Assembly (NCBI GenBank): GCA_027296045.1
Contig: JAPUJS010000420.1
Span: 1 to 5,248, forward strand
DNA: 5,248 bases
Direction: 5' to 3'
Source: a bacterium
GTDB taxonomy: Bacteria > Latescibacterota > UBA2968
Part shown: in pieces, positions 1-5,248 of the stretch
How positions within the stretch are numbered: position 1 is the first letter of the stretch
Layout of the letters: every line of letters starts with the position of its first letter
Program-made: the position numbers and the translations under genes
The notes under the pieces: generated by a model
The model's database searches: none
What the model was told of the DNA's origin: nothing
What the model saw: the letters and a program-made list of their open reading frames with translations, nothing else

Positions 1-725
1 GTTTGTTCCGTCTCCAATCCTTTAATGCCATAGACGATCCTCCTGGGATTCTCAAGAACTTTATACGTGCCAAAGATTCTGTCCCATACAGAAAGCAAGC
101 TGGTATAATTTGAATCCGTCTCTATCCGCCTGTCTGAGTGATGCACTTTATGCATATCAGGAGAAGTCAAAAAAATCCTATACAGCTTATCTAATATATC
201 TCCAATGGATATATTGGCATGGTGAAATAACACATTGGCCAAAAATACGGTCTCATAAAATAAGATATATTCCATTTTCATTGCAAACGTGGCATACAGA
301 CCACTTCTAACAAAAATGCTGATGATATGCTCTCCTATGTGAAATCGCGCACCTGTTATTGCATCCATCTCCGTATCAGAATGATGCATACGATGGAACC
401 GCCACAAGAATGGGATTTTATGAAATAACACATGCAGAACATAAGTTAAAAGATCAATGATGATCATCGTCAAGATGAGCTCTATCTTCCAATCGAATGA
501 TAGAAAATGAAATATACCCCACGACGTGTTTGTTGAAAAGACAACGAGGGGTACTAAAAAAAGATTCAAGATAACAGCATTAAATGCTATGATTCCAATA
601 TTTCTTAAGGCATGCAGGGATTTATGTTTAAACCTATTAAAGTAGGGAAACAAATATTCCAGGATATAAAGTACCACCAGAAGGGAAATCATGAGGATGT
701 CTTTTTCAGTTTTTGTTATGATCAT
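1..725 (-). CDS. Sterol desaturase / fatty acid hydroxylase family membrane di-iron enzyme (3' end outside window)
   Basis: An open frame of 241 codons runs off base 1 with no stop; the family is usually about 250-300 residues, so little is missing. The histidine clusters of the superfamily are all present: HVLFH at residues 97-101, HRMHH at 110-114, an HH pair at 167-168 and HKVHH at 191-195. The family signature TDSNY plus LLSVWDRIFGTYK lies at about 202-221. Hydrophobic segments lie at about 10-29, 43-63 and 81-100. By family knowledge it is an integral membrane oxygenase with a di-iron site that hydroxylates or desaturates a lipid or sterol; the substrate cannot be read from sequence. The ATG at 725 is poorly supported: CCTCCT sits directly before it and only a weak GGGA lies about 9 bases upstream. 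An in-frame ATG at 779 would add 18 residues (starting MGSITSDIS) and overlap the upstream gene by 20 bases. At about 37% G+C it is far more AT-rich than the genes to its right, suggesting transfer. Family assignment is firm, start uncertain. Confidence 0.9.
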   Translation of the reverse strand, partial: MIITKTEKDILMISLLVVLYILEYLFPYFNRFKHKSLHALRNIGIIAFNAVILNLFLVPLVVFSTNTSWGIFHFLSFDWKIELILTMIIIDLLTYVLHVLFHKIPFLWRFHRMHHSDTEMDAITGARFHIGEHIISIFVRSGLYATFAMKMEYILFYETVFLANVLFHHANISIGDILDKLYRIFLTSPDMHKVHHSDRRIETDSNYTSLLSVWDRIFGTYKVLENPRRIVYGIKGLETEQ

Positions 726-759
726 AGGAGGTTGTCCCGAAATTAATCTTCTTGATATG

Positions 760-993
760 TCACTCGTGATTGACCCCATCGATCGGCTTGTCTTCCTCTT
801 CCATCCACTGTTGGTGTTCCTTCCACGTCCCTCCGAGCAGATGTTTGGCAATGACCCTATGGACGTGGTGGTGCTCATGGTCGATTTTCCCAAGGATATC
901 GTCGAACGACAAGCCACGCATCTTCTGCCAAAACAGGAGTACAAGTGCAAGAAGCAACAGGTAAAGAATCGTACCAAAGTGAATGATGATCAT
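760..993 (-). CDS. Small His-rich single-span membrane protein, 77 aa, function unknown
   Basis: I do not recognise this family. The ATG at 993 has a good Shine-Dalgarno sequence, GGGAG at 1005-1001, 7 bases upstream; a TTG start at 1056 would only add 21 unlikely residues. The protein begins with a strongly hydrophobic stretch (about residues 1-22, ending LLLLALVLLFWQ), then a short basic turn, then a soluble tail. The tail holds DHEHHHVH at about 37-44, more histidines after it, and the acidic end WMEEEDKPIDGVNHE. The layout suggests a single membrane helix with a cytosolic or periplasmic tail, possibly metal-binding; that is inference. It lies directly upstream of the desaturase gene. The intergenic gap is 34 bases, or a 20-base overlap if the desaturase starts at 779, so the two are probably cotranscribed. 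A role as partner or accessory of the di-iron enzyme is possible but unproven. Confidence 0.6.
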   Translation of the reverse strand: MIIIHFGTILYLLLLALVLLFWQKMRGLSFDDILGKIDHEHHHVHRVIAKHLLGGTWKEHQQWMEEEDKPIDGVNHE

Positions 994-1059
994 TGTGTGT
1001 CTCCCGGTCTGAAGTGGAATAGCAAGTCTCAGGTCTCGCCTTCCGATAGACTCCAATGC

Positions 1060-1281
1060 CTACTGCAAACGCTGCGAAAAATTGCTGCAAGATACTAGCC
1101 AAAAAATAGTGCTGTTGGCTAGCATAAACAAGAAGATTATGGGCGGCACCAAGACGGAGTCGCTTATGTTTTTGGGGGTCAGGCTGGTATTGCGCACAAC
1201 GTCCTCCAATCTACTTTGCCAACGTGGAGATGCGGCATCCCAGCCTTTACGATTTGCTTCATGAATCTCATTCATTTTCAT
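1060..1281 (-). pseudogene. Truncated 5' end of a class I SAM-dependent methyltransferase gene
   Basis: The ATG at 1281-1279 overlaps the TGA of the 563-residue protein (1280-1278) as ATGA, an arrangement typical of translational coupling. The first 22 residues, including NEIHEANRKGWDAASPRWQ, resemble the N-terminus of class I methyltransferases, where an N-x-x-x-WD-x-A-x-x-x-x motif precedes the SAM-binding fold. After the codon ending at 1216 the similarity stops. The frame continues for about 50 residues of unrelated, partly hydrophobic sequence to a TAG at 1060-1062, with no glycine-rich SAM motif. An intact enzyme would need over 200 residues. It is therefore most likely a gene cut off by a rearrangement. 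The family call rests on a short stretch and is moderate; an alternative is a genuine 73-residue orphan protein coupled to the upstream gene. Confidence 0.5.
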
Positions 1282-2969
1282 GGCCGGACCGATCCCTGCA
1301 CGATGCGCACCGTCCCCGCATCGCCATCCACCTCTAAAATCTGGCCATCCTGGATCTTCGTGGTCGCACTTTTCACATCTATCACCGCGGGAATCCGATA
1401 TTCTCGCGCCACAACTGCGCAGTGGCTCAAAAGCCCGCCCACCTCCATCACCACCGCGACCGCCTTTCCAAACAGCGGAGTCCACGAAGGCGAAGTCGAC
1501 GCGACCACCATTACATCTCCTGGCTTCAATCGGTTCCCCTCTTCGAACGAACGCAGCACCCTGGCAGGGCCCCGGGCCTTACCTGGCGACCCGGAACTTC
1601 CCCGTACCACACCCGGAATCTCCTCCGGTTCCGGCTCCTCTTTCTTCTCTGCCTTGTCCTTCTTCTTTTCTTTCTTTTTTTCAGGCTTTTTTCTTGTCCC
1701 CAGGGCAGGAGGTGGTTCCAGGGTTTCAAAGTGGGCCATCTCCGCCTGCCGCTCGGCCACCAGAGCTTTTAGATCCGTGCCTTCCAGGGTAGTGCCCTTT
1801 TCGATGAGTTCATCCAAGGTAAAATAAAACACATCCTCGGCTGCCTCGATCGCCCCGGCAGCGACAAAACGCTGGCCGAACGTCATTAAGAGGCGCCGCA
1901 CTTTGTAAGAACACGTAAAATCGATCCAGAAGCCGTGGTCTTCGGAAAGCACAACGCCGATCTCGGCCAATTTGAGAAGTCTTTCAAATTCATCTACCGA
2001 CTTCTCAGGATACCCCTTAAGATGCGCCCGAACACGCTCTACCGCCTCTTCACGTTCCTCGGCCAATACTGCCAGGTTCTGTCTGGGATCTCGATCGTCA
2101 CGGAGATGGTCCTTCACATTTCTGAGCACCAGTGAGGGATCTTCAATCCAGCTCTTAAACCGAATGCCCCACATATCGCCGCGCTGGCCATAGGTTTCCA
2201 GATACTCGTTCAGCGCTTCTAAAAAGGCCTCTCCCTCCGGTGTGGTCTTGAGCGCCTCGAGAATATCTGTCACATCGTTCTCTTCGAACACCGCAAGCAC
2301 GCCGGGCGAAGCCACAACCTGCCGGCTCAGATCCCATTGTGCCCGCCCCATTTCCAAAGTCAGGTTGTCAAAGCCCTGATACAGCCTGGGTGCATCAAAA
2401 GGCCCATGATCTTCAAAAAGCTCCTTGTAATAGTCGTTCAGCTTATTCATCGCACCGTAGGCAGCACCCACAATCTGAAAGTGCACATCCCAGAGCGGCC
2501 CCAGCCTGTTGCGCGTCTCCTCCAGATGGGCCACCAGAGTTTCCATATCTGCACCTTGTAAATCAAACGCGTCCCAAAAAGCCATGTGAGCACGAATCTC
2601 GGGCATCCATTCCTCTTCCCAGAGCTTCTCCATCGCGGCCCTCTGCTCGTCGGCTTCACGATCCTGGCCTTTTTTTCGAGCTTCGATCTCCTCGGCAGAC
2701 AGATCCCCCAGGGGTTCATGTGCCATATAGAGATATCCATTGATCCGCTCCATCCGAGGTCGCTGCGTCCCTTTTTTCTTTTCCATCAGGTCGCCTCTCC
2801 CTTTCCACGCCTGACGCCAAAAATCTGCTTCCAGGGGAGGCAGACAGTCCGAAAAGTGAGTTCGATCCCGAGTCCAGAGCAACTCAGCATCTTCGGGGCG
2901 TTCCCACACCACAGGAAAATCATCGGGCGGCTGAATGGGGCCGTATTCCTCTTCCTCTTTTGGCGACAT
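1278..2969 (-). CDS. PEP-utilising / PpsA-like phosphotransferase subunit with C-terminal phosphohistidine domain, no ATP-grasp domain
   Basis: This 563-residue protein starts at the ATG at 2969, preceded by AGAGGAG; the frame also extends to a TTG at 3053, but that has no support. Residues about 20-390 resemble the central domain of rifampicin phosphotransferase and phenylphosphate synthase alpha. They include WTRDRTHF (32-39), YGQRGD (260-265), the LSEDHGFWID region (341-350) and AAEDVFYFTLDEL (376-388). Residues 426-452 form a Lys/Glu-rich linker (KKPEKKKEKKKDKAEKK). Residues 453-563 are the PEP-utilising mobile domain, with GGLLSHCAVVAREYRIPAV and the presumed phosphorylated histidine at 516. 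In this family the domain swings between an ATP-grasp nucleotide site and an acceptor site. No ATP-grasp domain is present in this protein or elsewhere in the window, so a partner subunit is expected elsewhere, as in PpsA/PpsB phenylphosphate synthase. The acceptor (phenol-like, antibiotic, pyruvate or other) is unknown. Cys replaces the more usual Ala or Gly after the active histidine. Family and domain call are strong; function is open. Confidence 0.85.
   Translation of the reverse strand: MSPKEEEEYGPIQPPDDFPVVWERPEDAELLWTRDRTHFSDCLPPLEADFWRQAWKGRGDLMEKKKGTQRPRMERINGYLYMAHEPLGDLSAEEIEARKKGQDREADEQRAAMEKLWEEEWMPEIRAHMAFWDAFDLQGADMETLVAHLEETRNRLGPLWDVHFQIVGAAYGAMNKLNDYYKELFEDHGPFDAPRLYQGFDNLTLEMGRAQWDLSRQVVASPGVLAVFEENDVTDILEALKTTPEGEAFLEALNEYLETYGQRGDMWGIRFKSWIEDPSLVLRNVKDHLRDDRDPRQNLAVLAEEREEAVERVRAHLKGYPEKSVDEFERLLKLAEIGVVLSEDHGFWIDFTCSYKVRRLLMTFGQRFVAAGAIEAAEDVFYFTLDELIEKGTTLEGTDLKALVAERQAEMAHFETLEPPPALGTRKKPEKKKEKKKDKAEKKEEPEPEEIPGVVRGSSGSPGKARGPARVLRSFEEGNRLKPGDVMVVASTSPSWTPLFGKAVAVVMEVGGLLSHCAVVAREYRIPAVIDVKSATTKIQDGQILEVDGDAGTVRIVQGSVRP
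1614..1694 (-). other. Lys/Glu-rich hinge coding tract with two A-AAA-AAG heptamers
   Basis: This encodes residues 426-452 of the PEP-utilising protein. The coding strand is nearly all purine, so the plus strand shows long T/C runs. Two in-frame A-AAA-AAG heptamers occur, at 1692-1686 (codons 427-428) and 1680-1674 (codons 431-432); this is the slippery sequence known from dnaX. As protein it is a charged flexible linker joining the central and phosphohistidine domains. Whether any frameshifting occurs cannot be told from sequence alone. Confidence 0.6.
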
Positions 2970-3024
2970 ATTCTCCTCTACAGTCCAATTCAGCGATCCT
3001 GCAATCCGCGACACAGACCCTGGC

Positions 3025-3053
3025 AAAATACGGCGGGAAATAAGGGAAAGCAA
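3025..3053 (-). promoter_or_regulatory. Candidate sigma-70-like promoter for the PEP-utilising protein gene
   Basis: On the minus strand TTGCTT (3053-3048) and TATTTT (3030-3025) are separated by 17 bases and lie about 56 bases before the ATG at 2969. Each hexamer is only a partial match to consensus. The position is sensible because a terminator lies just upstream (3136-3103), so the gene needs its own promoter. Weak evidence. Confidence 0.3.
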
Positions 3054-3102
3054 GCAGGAAGGCTTCGATTCCTCGGCCAGTCTGAACCTCTCCCGGAAAT
3101 CT

Positions 3103-3136
3103 AAAAAAAGGACGGCAGATCACATTTCATCTGCCG
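3103..3136 (-). terminator. Rho-independent terminator downstream of the pdx block
   Basis: On the minus strand a perfect 8-base-pair stem, CGGCAGAT (3136-3129) with ATCTGCCG (3120-3113), encloses an 8-base loop. It is followed by TCC and seven T residues (3109-3103). The T-run lies only on the minus-strand side, so it ends transcription coming from pdxJ and separates that transcript from the PEP-utilising gene. It begins 7 bases after the stop of the small ORF at 3144. Confidence 0.85.
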
Positions 3137-3143
3137 CCCCAAT

Positions 3144-3305
3144 TTATGGCGAGATCTCTCTGTCCGAACTAAGAGAGCCATTCATACTGCTTTTTATTCC
3201 TTGTCCTTCATCACGATCCTGTTGCGTCGCCCGCTCTATCACAGCCGCCAATTCTGGCGATTCCTGAAACCTCGCGCACCAGTGTTCATCAATCTGATCA
3301 CTCAA
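3144..3305 (-). CDS. Possible small ORF of 53 aa between pdxJ and the terminator
   Basis: This is the only stretch in the 372 bases between pdxJ and the next gene that reads like protein. It contains DQIDEHWCARFQESPELAAVIERA and ends at a TAA (3146-3144) just before the terminator stem, as a last gene of an operon would. The proposed start is TTG at 3305, without a visible Shine-Dalgarno sequence. The frame is open back to the pdxJ stop, is the same frame as pdxJ, and just upstream reads FSCAICA, with a C-x-x-C pair. It could be a real small gene with a non-standard start, a decayed gene, or merely the pdxJ 3' untranslated region. I recognise no family. Confidence 0.3.
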   Translation of the reverse strand: MSDQIDEHWCARFQESPELAAVIERATQQDRDEGQGIKSSMNGSLSSDREISP

Positions 3306-3341
3306 CGCACAAATTGCACATGAAAAAGCGCGATGGGTGGT

Positions 3342-4070
3342 TTAGCTTTTGGCGAGGATTTCCAAATAGGCTTTGACGGCGTTTTCGAGGCCCATAAACA
3401 GCGCGTCGGAGATGAGGGCGTGGCCGATGGAGACTTCGAGGATGCCGGGGATGGTGATGAATTCACCCAGGTTGTCCAGGTTGAGGTCGTGTCCGGCGTT
3501 GATGCCCAGGTCGAGGTCTCGGGCTTTTTGGGCCGCATCGGCGTAGGCTTTGAAGGCGGGACCGACCTGTCCACTTTTATAGGCCTGAGCGTAGGGTTCG
3601 GTGTAGAGTTCGATGCGGTCGGCACCCACTTCTCTGGCGCCTTCGATGCTTTCCGGATCGGGGTCCATGAAGAGGCTGACGCGGATGCCCTGGTCTTTCA
3701 GGTCGGCCACAACGGGTTTGAGGCGTTCGATATTCGCCGGATCTTTCAGGTCCCAGCCGTGATCGGAGGTGAAGGCATTGGGGTCGTCGGGAACCAGGGT
3801 AGCCTGGGTGGGTTTGACTTTGCGCACGATGTCCATAAATCGGGGGAAGGGATTGCCTTCGATATTGTATTCGACGTCGGTCACCATTCCCGATAGGTCG
3901 TAGACATCCTGTTCGGTGATGTGGCGCTCGTCGGGGCGGGGGTGAACGGTGATGCCGTGGCAGCCGGCGTCGATGCAGACCTGGGCGGCCTGTTGGACGC
4001 TTGGCATGTGGATGGTGCGGCTGTTTCTGAGCAGCGCGACTTTGTTGACGTTGACGCTGAGTTTGGTCAT
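3342..4070 (-). CDS. pdxJ: Pyridoxine 5'-phosphate synthase
   Basis: This 242-residue TIM-barrel enzyme condenses 1-deoxyxylulose 5-phosphate with 3-amino-1-hydroxyacetone 1-phosphate to give pyridoxine 5'-phosphate in the cytosol, the ring-closing step of the DXP-dependent vitamin B6 route. Visible motifs are VNVNKVALLRNSR (6-18), GITVHPRPDERHI (39-51, with His43, Arg45 and His50 at the places of the E. coli active-site residues), NIEGNP (Glu71), RVSLFMDPD (130-138), NAGHDLN (His194) and SIGHALISDAL (214-224). The ATG at 4070 is chosen because AGAGG lies 8 bases upstream and the protein then begins MTKLSVNVNK as in relatives; the longer open frame to a TTG at 4175 runs into pdxH. The NK at residues 9-10, in place of the DH of the proteobacterial enzyme, marks the variant common in Bacteroidota. 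It follows pdxH after 77 bases, probably in one transcript ending at the terminator near 3103. Confidence 0.96.
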   Translation of the reverse strand: MTKLSVNVNKVALLRNSRTIHMPSVQQAAQVCIDAGCHGITVHPRPDERHITEQDVYDLSGMVTDVEYNIEGNPFPRFMDIVRKVKPTQATLVPDDPNAFTSDHGWDLKDPANIERLKPVVADLKDQGIRVSLFMDPDPESIEGAREVGADRIELYTEPYAQAYKSGQVGPAFKAYADAAQKARDLDLGINAGHDLNLDNLGEFITIPGILEVSIGHALISDALFMGLENAVKAYLEILAKS

Positions 4071-4147
4071 TTCAGGGGCCTCTTTCATGGGAAAGCAATG
4101 GGTGAACTTTTCGTTTCTTTGAGTGAAGTGATGACGTCGTTGCCCCT

Positions 4148-4768
4148 TCAGGGCGCCAGTTGTGTGATCTCCCAACCCTTTCCGTTTTTTGTATAGCAGA
4201 ACCGGTCGTGGAGGCGGTGATTTTGGTGGATCCAGAATTCGAACCGATCGGGGATGACGCGATAGCCGCCCCAGAAGGGAGGCAGGGGGATATCTTCATC
4301 GGGATATTTTTGTTCGAGTTCGGCCTGGCGGTTTTCCAGGATATGGCGGTCTGAAATGGGATGGCTTTGCGGCGATGCCCAGGCGGACAGGCGGCTTTCG
4401 CGGGGGCGGGAGTCGAAATAGGTTTTGGAGGTATCGGGAGCGACTTTTTCAACGCGGCCCTCGATGCGGACCTGACGGCCCAGGCACTTCCAGTGAAACA
4501 GGAGGGCGGCGCTGGGATTGTCGGCAAGTTCCTGGCCTTTTCGGCTTTCGTAGTTGGTGAAAAAGACGAATCCGTCCGCACCGAATTGTTTGAGCAGCAC
4601 GATGCGGGCAGACGGCCGACCTTCGGGGGTGGCCGTGGCCAGGGTCATCGCATCGGGCAGTTTGGGTTCGGTGATTTTTGCCTGGTCAAACCAGATTTCG
4701 AATTCGGCTACCGGATTGTGGTCCAGGTCGGAGAGGTGTCTTGGAGCAACGAGGTCGATGATTGCCAT
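4148..4768 (-). CDS. pdxH: Pyridoxamine/pyridoxine 5'-phosphate oxidase
   Basis: This 206-residue FMN-dependent oxidase converts pyridoxine 5'-phosphate or pyridoxamine 5'-phosphate to pyridoxal 5'-phosphate using oxygen, acting as a cytosolic dimer. Motifs in order are RIVLLK (55-60) and FFTNYESRKG (69-78) of the FMN phosphate site, RQVRIEG (98-104), YFDSRPRESRLSAWASPQS (117-135), WGGYRVIPD (166-174), FEFW (176-179), the substrate-binding RLHDRF (185-190) and the usual LAP ending. Length is close to the family norm of about 210-220. The ATG at 4768 is preferred over an in-frame TTG at 4783, because AGGA (4778-4775) lies 6 bases upstream. That site overlaps the TAG stop of the aminotransferase (4779-4777), so translation of the two is probably coupled. 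It supplies the step after PdxJ, whose gene is next downstream. The reaction implies at least occasional exposure to oxygen. Confidence 0.97.
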   Translation of the reverse strand: MAIIDLVAPRHLSDLDHNPVAEFEIWFDQAKITEPKLPDAMTLATATPEGRPSARIVLLKQFGADGFVFFTNYESRKGQELADNPSAALLFHWKCLGRQVRIEGRVEKVAPDTSKTYFDSRPRESRLSAWASPQSHPISDRHILENRQAELEQKYPDEDIPLPPFWGGYRVIPDRFEFWIHQNHRLHDRFCYTKNGKGWEITQLAP

Positions 4769-4776
4769 CTTGGGTC

Positions 4777-5248
4777 CTACCAATCTTTGTGGAGGGTTTC
4801 GGCCAAAATTTCCAGGCCCTGTTGCATTTTTTCAGGGGGCAACCAGGCATATCCGATTCGGAATCCATTCAGGTGAGGCTTGTCAAAAAAGGAGTCGAAG
4901 GAAGGATAGATCATGACATTGCGTTTGGCCAGCCGATCCTGGAGGGTTTTCAGGCAAACGTTCTGGGGCACTTCCAGCCACACACAGGGTCCGCCGCCCG
5001 GCGTGGTCCATTTCACGGAATCGGGCATGGTTTGGCGGAGGATATTCAGACAGTTTTGATAGCGTCTGTCGAGTTCGTGCTGGAGTTGCTTGAGGTGGGC
5101 GTCGTAGTAGCCCCGGTCCAAAAACTCAAAGACGGCGGCTTCCACCATGGTTGGCAATCCAAGGCAGGAGACGCTTTTGGACGCGGCCAGGGCGGGTGCG
5201 GTTTCACCGTTTCCCACGATATATCCCAGGCGCAGGGCGGGCAGGAGT
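4777..5248 (-). CDS. PLP-dependent aminotransferase domain, MocR/2-aminoadipate transaminase type (N-terminal part outside window)
   Basis: The last 156 residues of a fold-type I aminotransferase are visible. The first residues in the window, LLPALRLGY, normally follow the PLP-binding lysine within a few residues, so the lysine lies just beyond the right edge. Further features are EFLDRGYYDAHLKQLQHELDRRY, the TPGGGPCVWLEVP strand, and FRIGYA with the arginine (visible residue 130) that binds the substrate carboxylate in this fold. This arrangement is typical of the aminotransferase domain of MocR regulators (GntR helix-turn-helix fused to aminotransferase) and of free-standing 2-aminoadipate-type transaminases. 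Which applies depends on whether a helix-turn-helix lies upstream, outside the window. Its neighbour pdxH starts 8 bases after its stop, and pdxJ follows. A MocR protein of the PdxR kind, sensing PLP and controlling these genes, is therefore an attractive inference only. Confidence 0.88.
   Translation of the reverse strand, partial: LLPALRLGYIVGNGETAPALAASKSVSCLGLPTMVEAAVFEFLDRGYYDAHLKQLQHELDRRYQNCLNILRQTMPDSVKWTTPGGGPCVWLEVPQNVCLKTLQDRLAKRNVMIYPSFDSFFDKPHLNGFRIGYAWLPPEKMQQGLEILAETLHKDW

Noticed and set aside
110..310. Plus-strand open frame of 66 codons
   Set aside because: It lies opposite the histidine motifs of the desaturase gene, which explains this DNA fully.
1060..1485. Longer minus-strand frame running through the end of the PEP-utilising gene into the methyltransferase fragment
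   Set aside because: The part before 1281 overlaps the phosphohistidine domain in another frame and has no motifs; only the part from 1281 onward looks like protein.
1216..1827. Plus-strand open frame of 203 codons opposite the PEP-utilising gene
   Set aside because: Its Ser/Phe-rich stretch is just the complement of the Lys/Glu linker, and the minus frame carries conserved motifs throughout.
3333..3896. Long plus-strand open frame opposite pdxJ (187 codons)
   Set aside because: It is antisense to a firmly identified pdxJ; codon bias of a GC-rich gene leaves this frame open, and the product is a repetitive Gly/Asp/Val-rich string with no family resemblance.
4074..4147. Inverted repeat AGGGGC/GCCCCT flanking the pdxH-pdxJ gap, as a possible regulatory hairpin at the pdxJ ribosome site
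   Set aside because: Only 6 base pairs with a loop over 60 bases and no extension; it touches just the edge of the AGAGG site. Chance is sufficient.
4361..4876. Plus-strand open frame of 171 codons opposite pdxH and the aminotransferase end
   Set aside because: It crosses two genes on the other strand and has no motifs; a shadow frame.

Overview
The window is bacterial. All recognisable genes are on the minus strand, so transcription runs from the right edge toward base 1. The right two thirds (about 1280-5248) is GC-rich (sampled lines run from about 50 to 62% G+C) and has ordinary Shine-Dalgarno spacing. The PdxJ belongs to the variant common in Bacteroidota and related phyla, with VNVNK in place of VNIDH. 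This makes an uncultured member of the FCB assemblage a reasonable guess, but that is inference. The leftmost part (1-720) is only about 37% G+C by hand count and looks like DNA of different origin.

Reading with transcription: (1) 5248-4777 is the C-terminal part of a fold-type I PLP-dependent aminotransferase of the MocR/2-aminoadipate transaminase type. (2) 4768-4148 is pdxH (pyridoxamine/pyridoxine 5'-phosphate oxidase), starting 8 bases after the aminotransferase stop. (3) 4070-3342 is pdxJ (pyridoxine 5'-phosphate synthase), after a 77-base gap. PdxJ makes pyridoxine 5'-phosphate and PdxH oxidises it to PLP, so the block joins the last two steps of DXP-dependent vitamin B6 synthesis to a PLP-binding protein. 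(4) 3305-3144 is a possible 53-residue ORF, followed closely by a clear rho-independent terminator (3136-3103).

A separate unit follows. A 563-residue protein (2969-1278) resembles the central and phosphohistidine domains of PEP synthase, rifampicin phosphotransferase or the phenylphosphate synthase alpha subunit. It has no ATP-grasp domain and carries a very Lys/Glu-rich hinge. Its stop overlaps, as ATGA, the start of what looks like a class I methyltransferase gene, but recognisable methyltransferase sequence stops after about 22 codons.

Beyond that point (about 1216 downward) composition and gene content change. There is an unassigned open stretch, then a 77-residue His-rich single-span membrane protein (993-760), then a sterol desaturase/fatty acid hydroxylase family membrane di-iron enzyme running off the left edge (725-1). 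The simplest reading is a recombination or insertion junction inside the methyltransferase gene. No tRNA, rRNA, CRISPR array or insertion sequence was seen.
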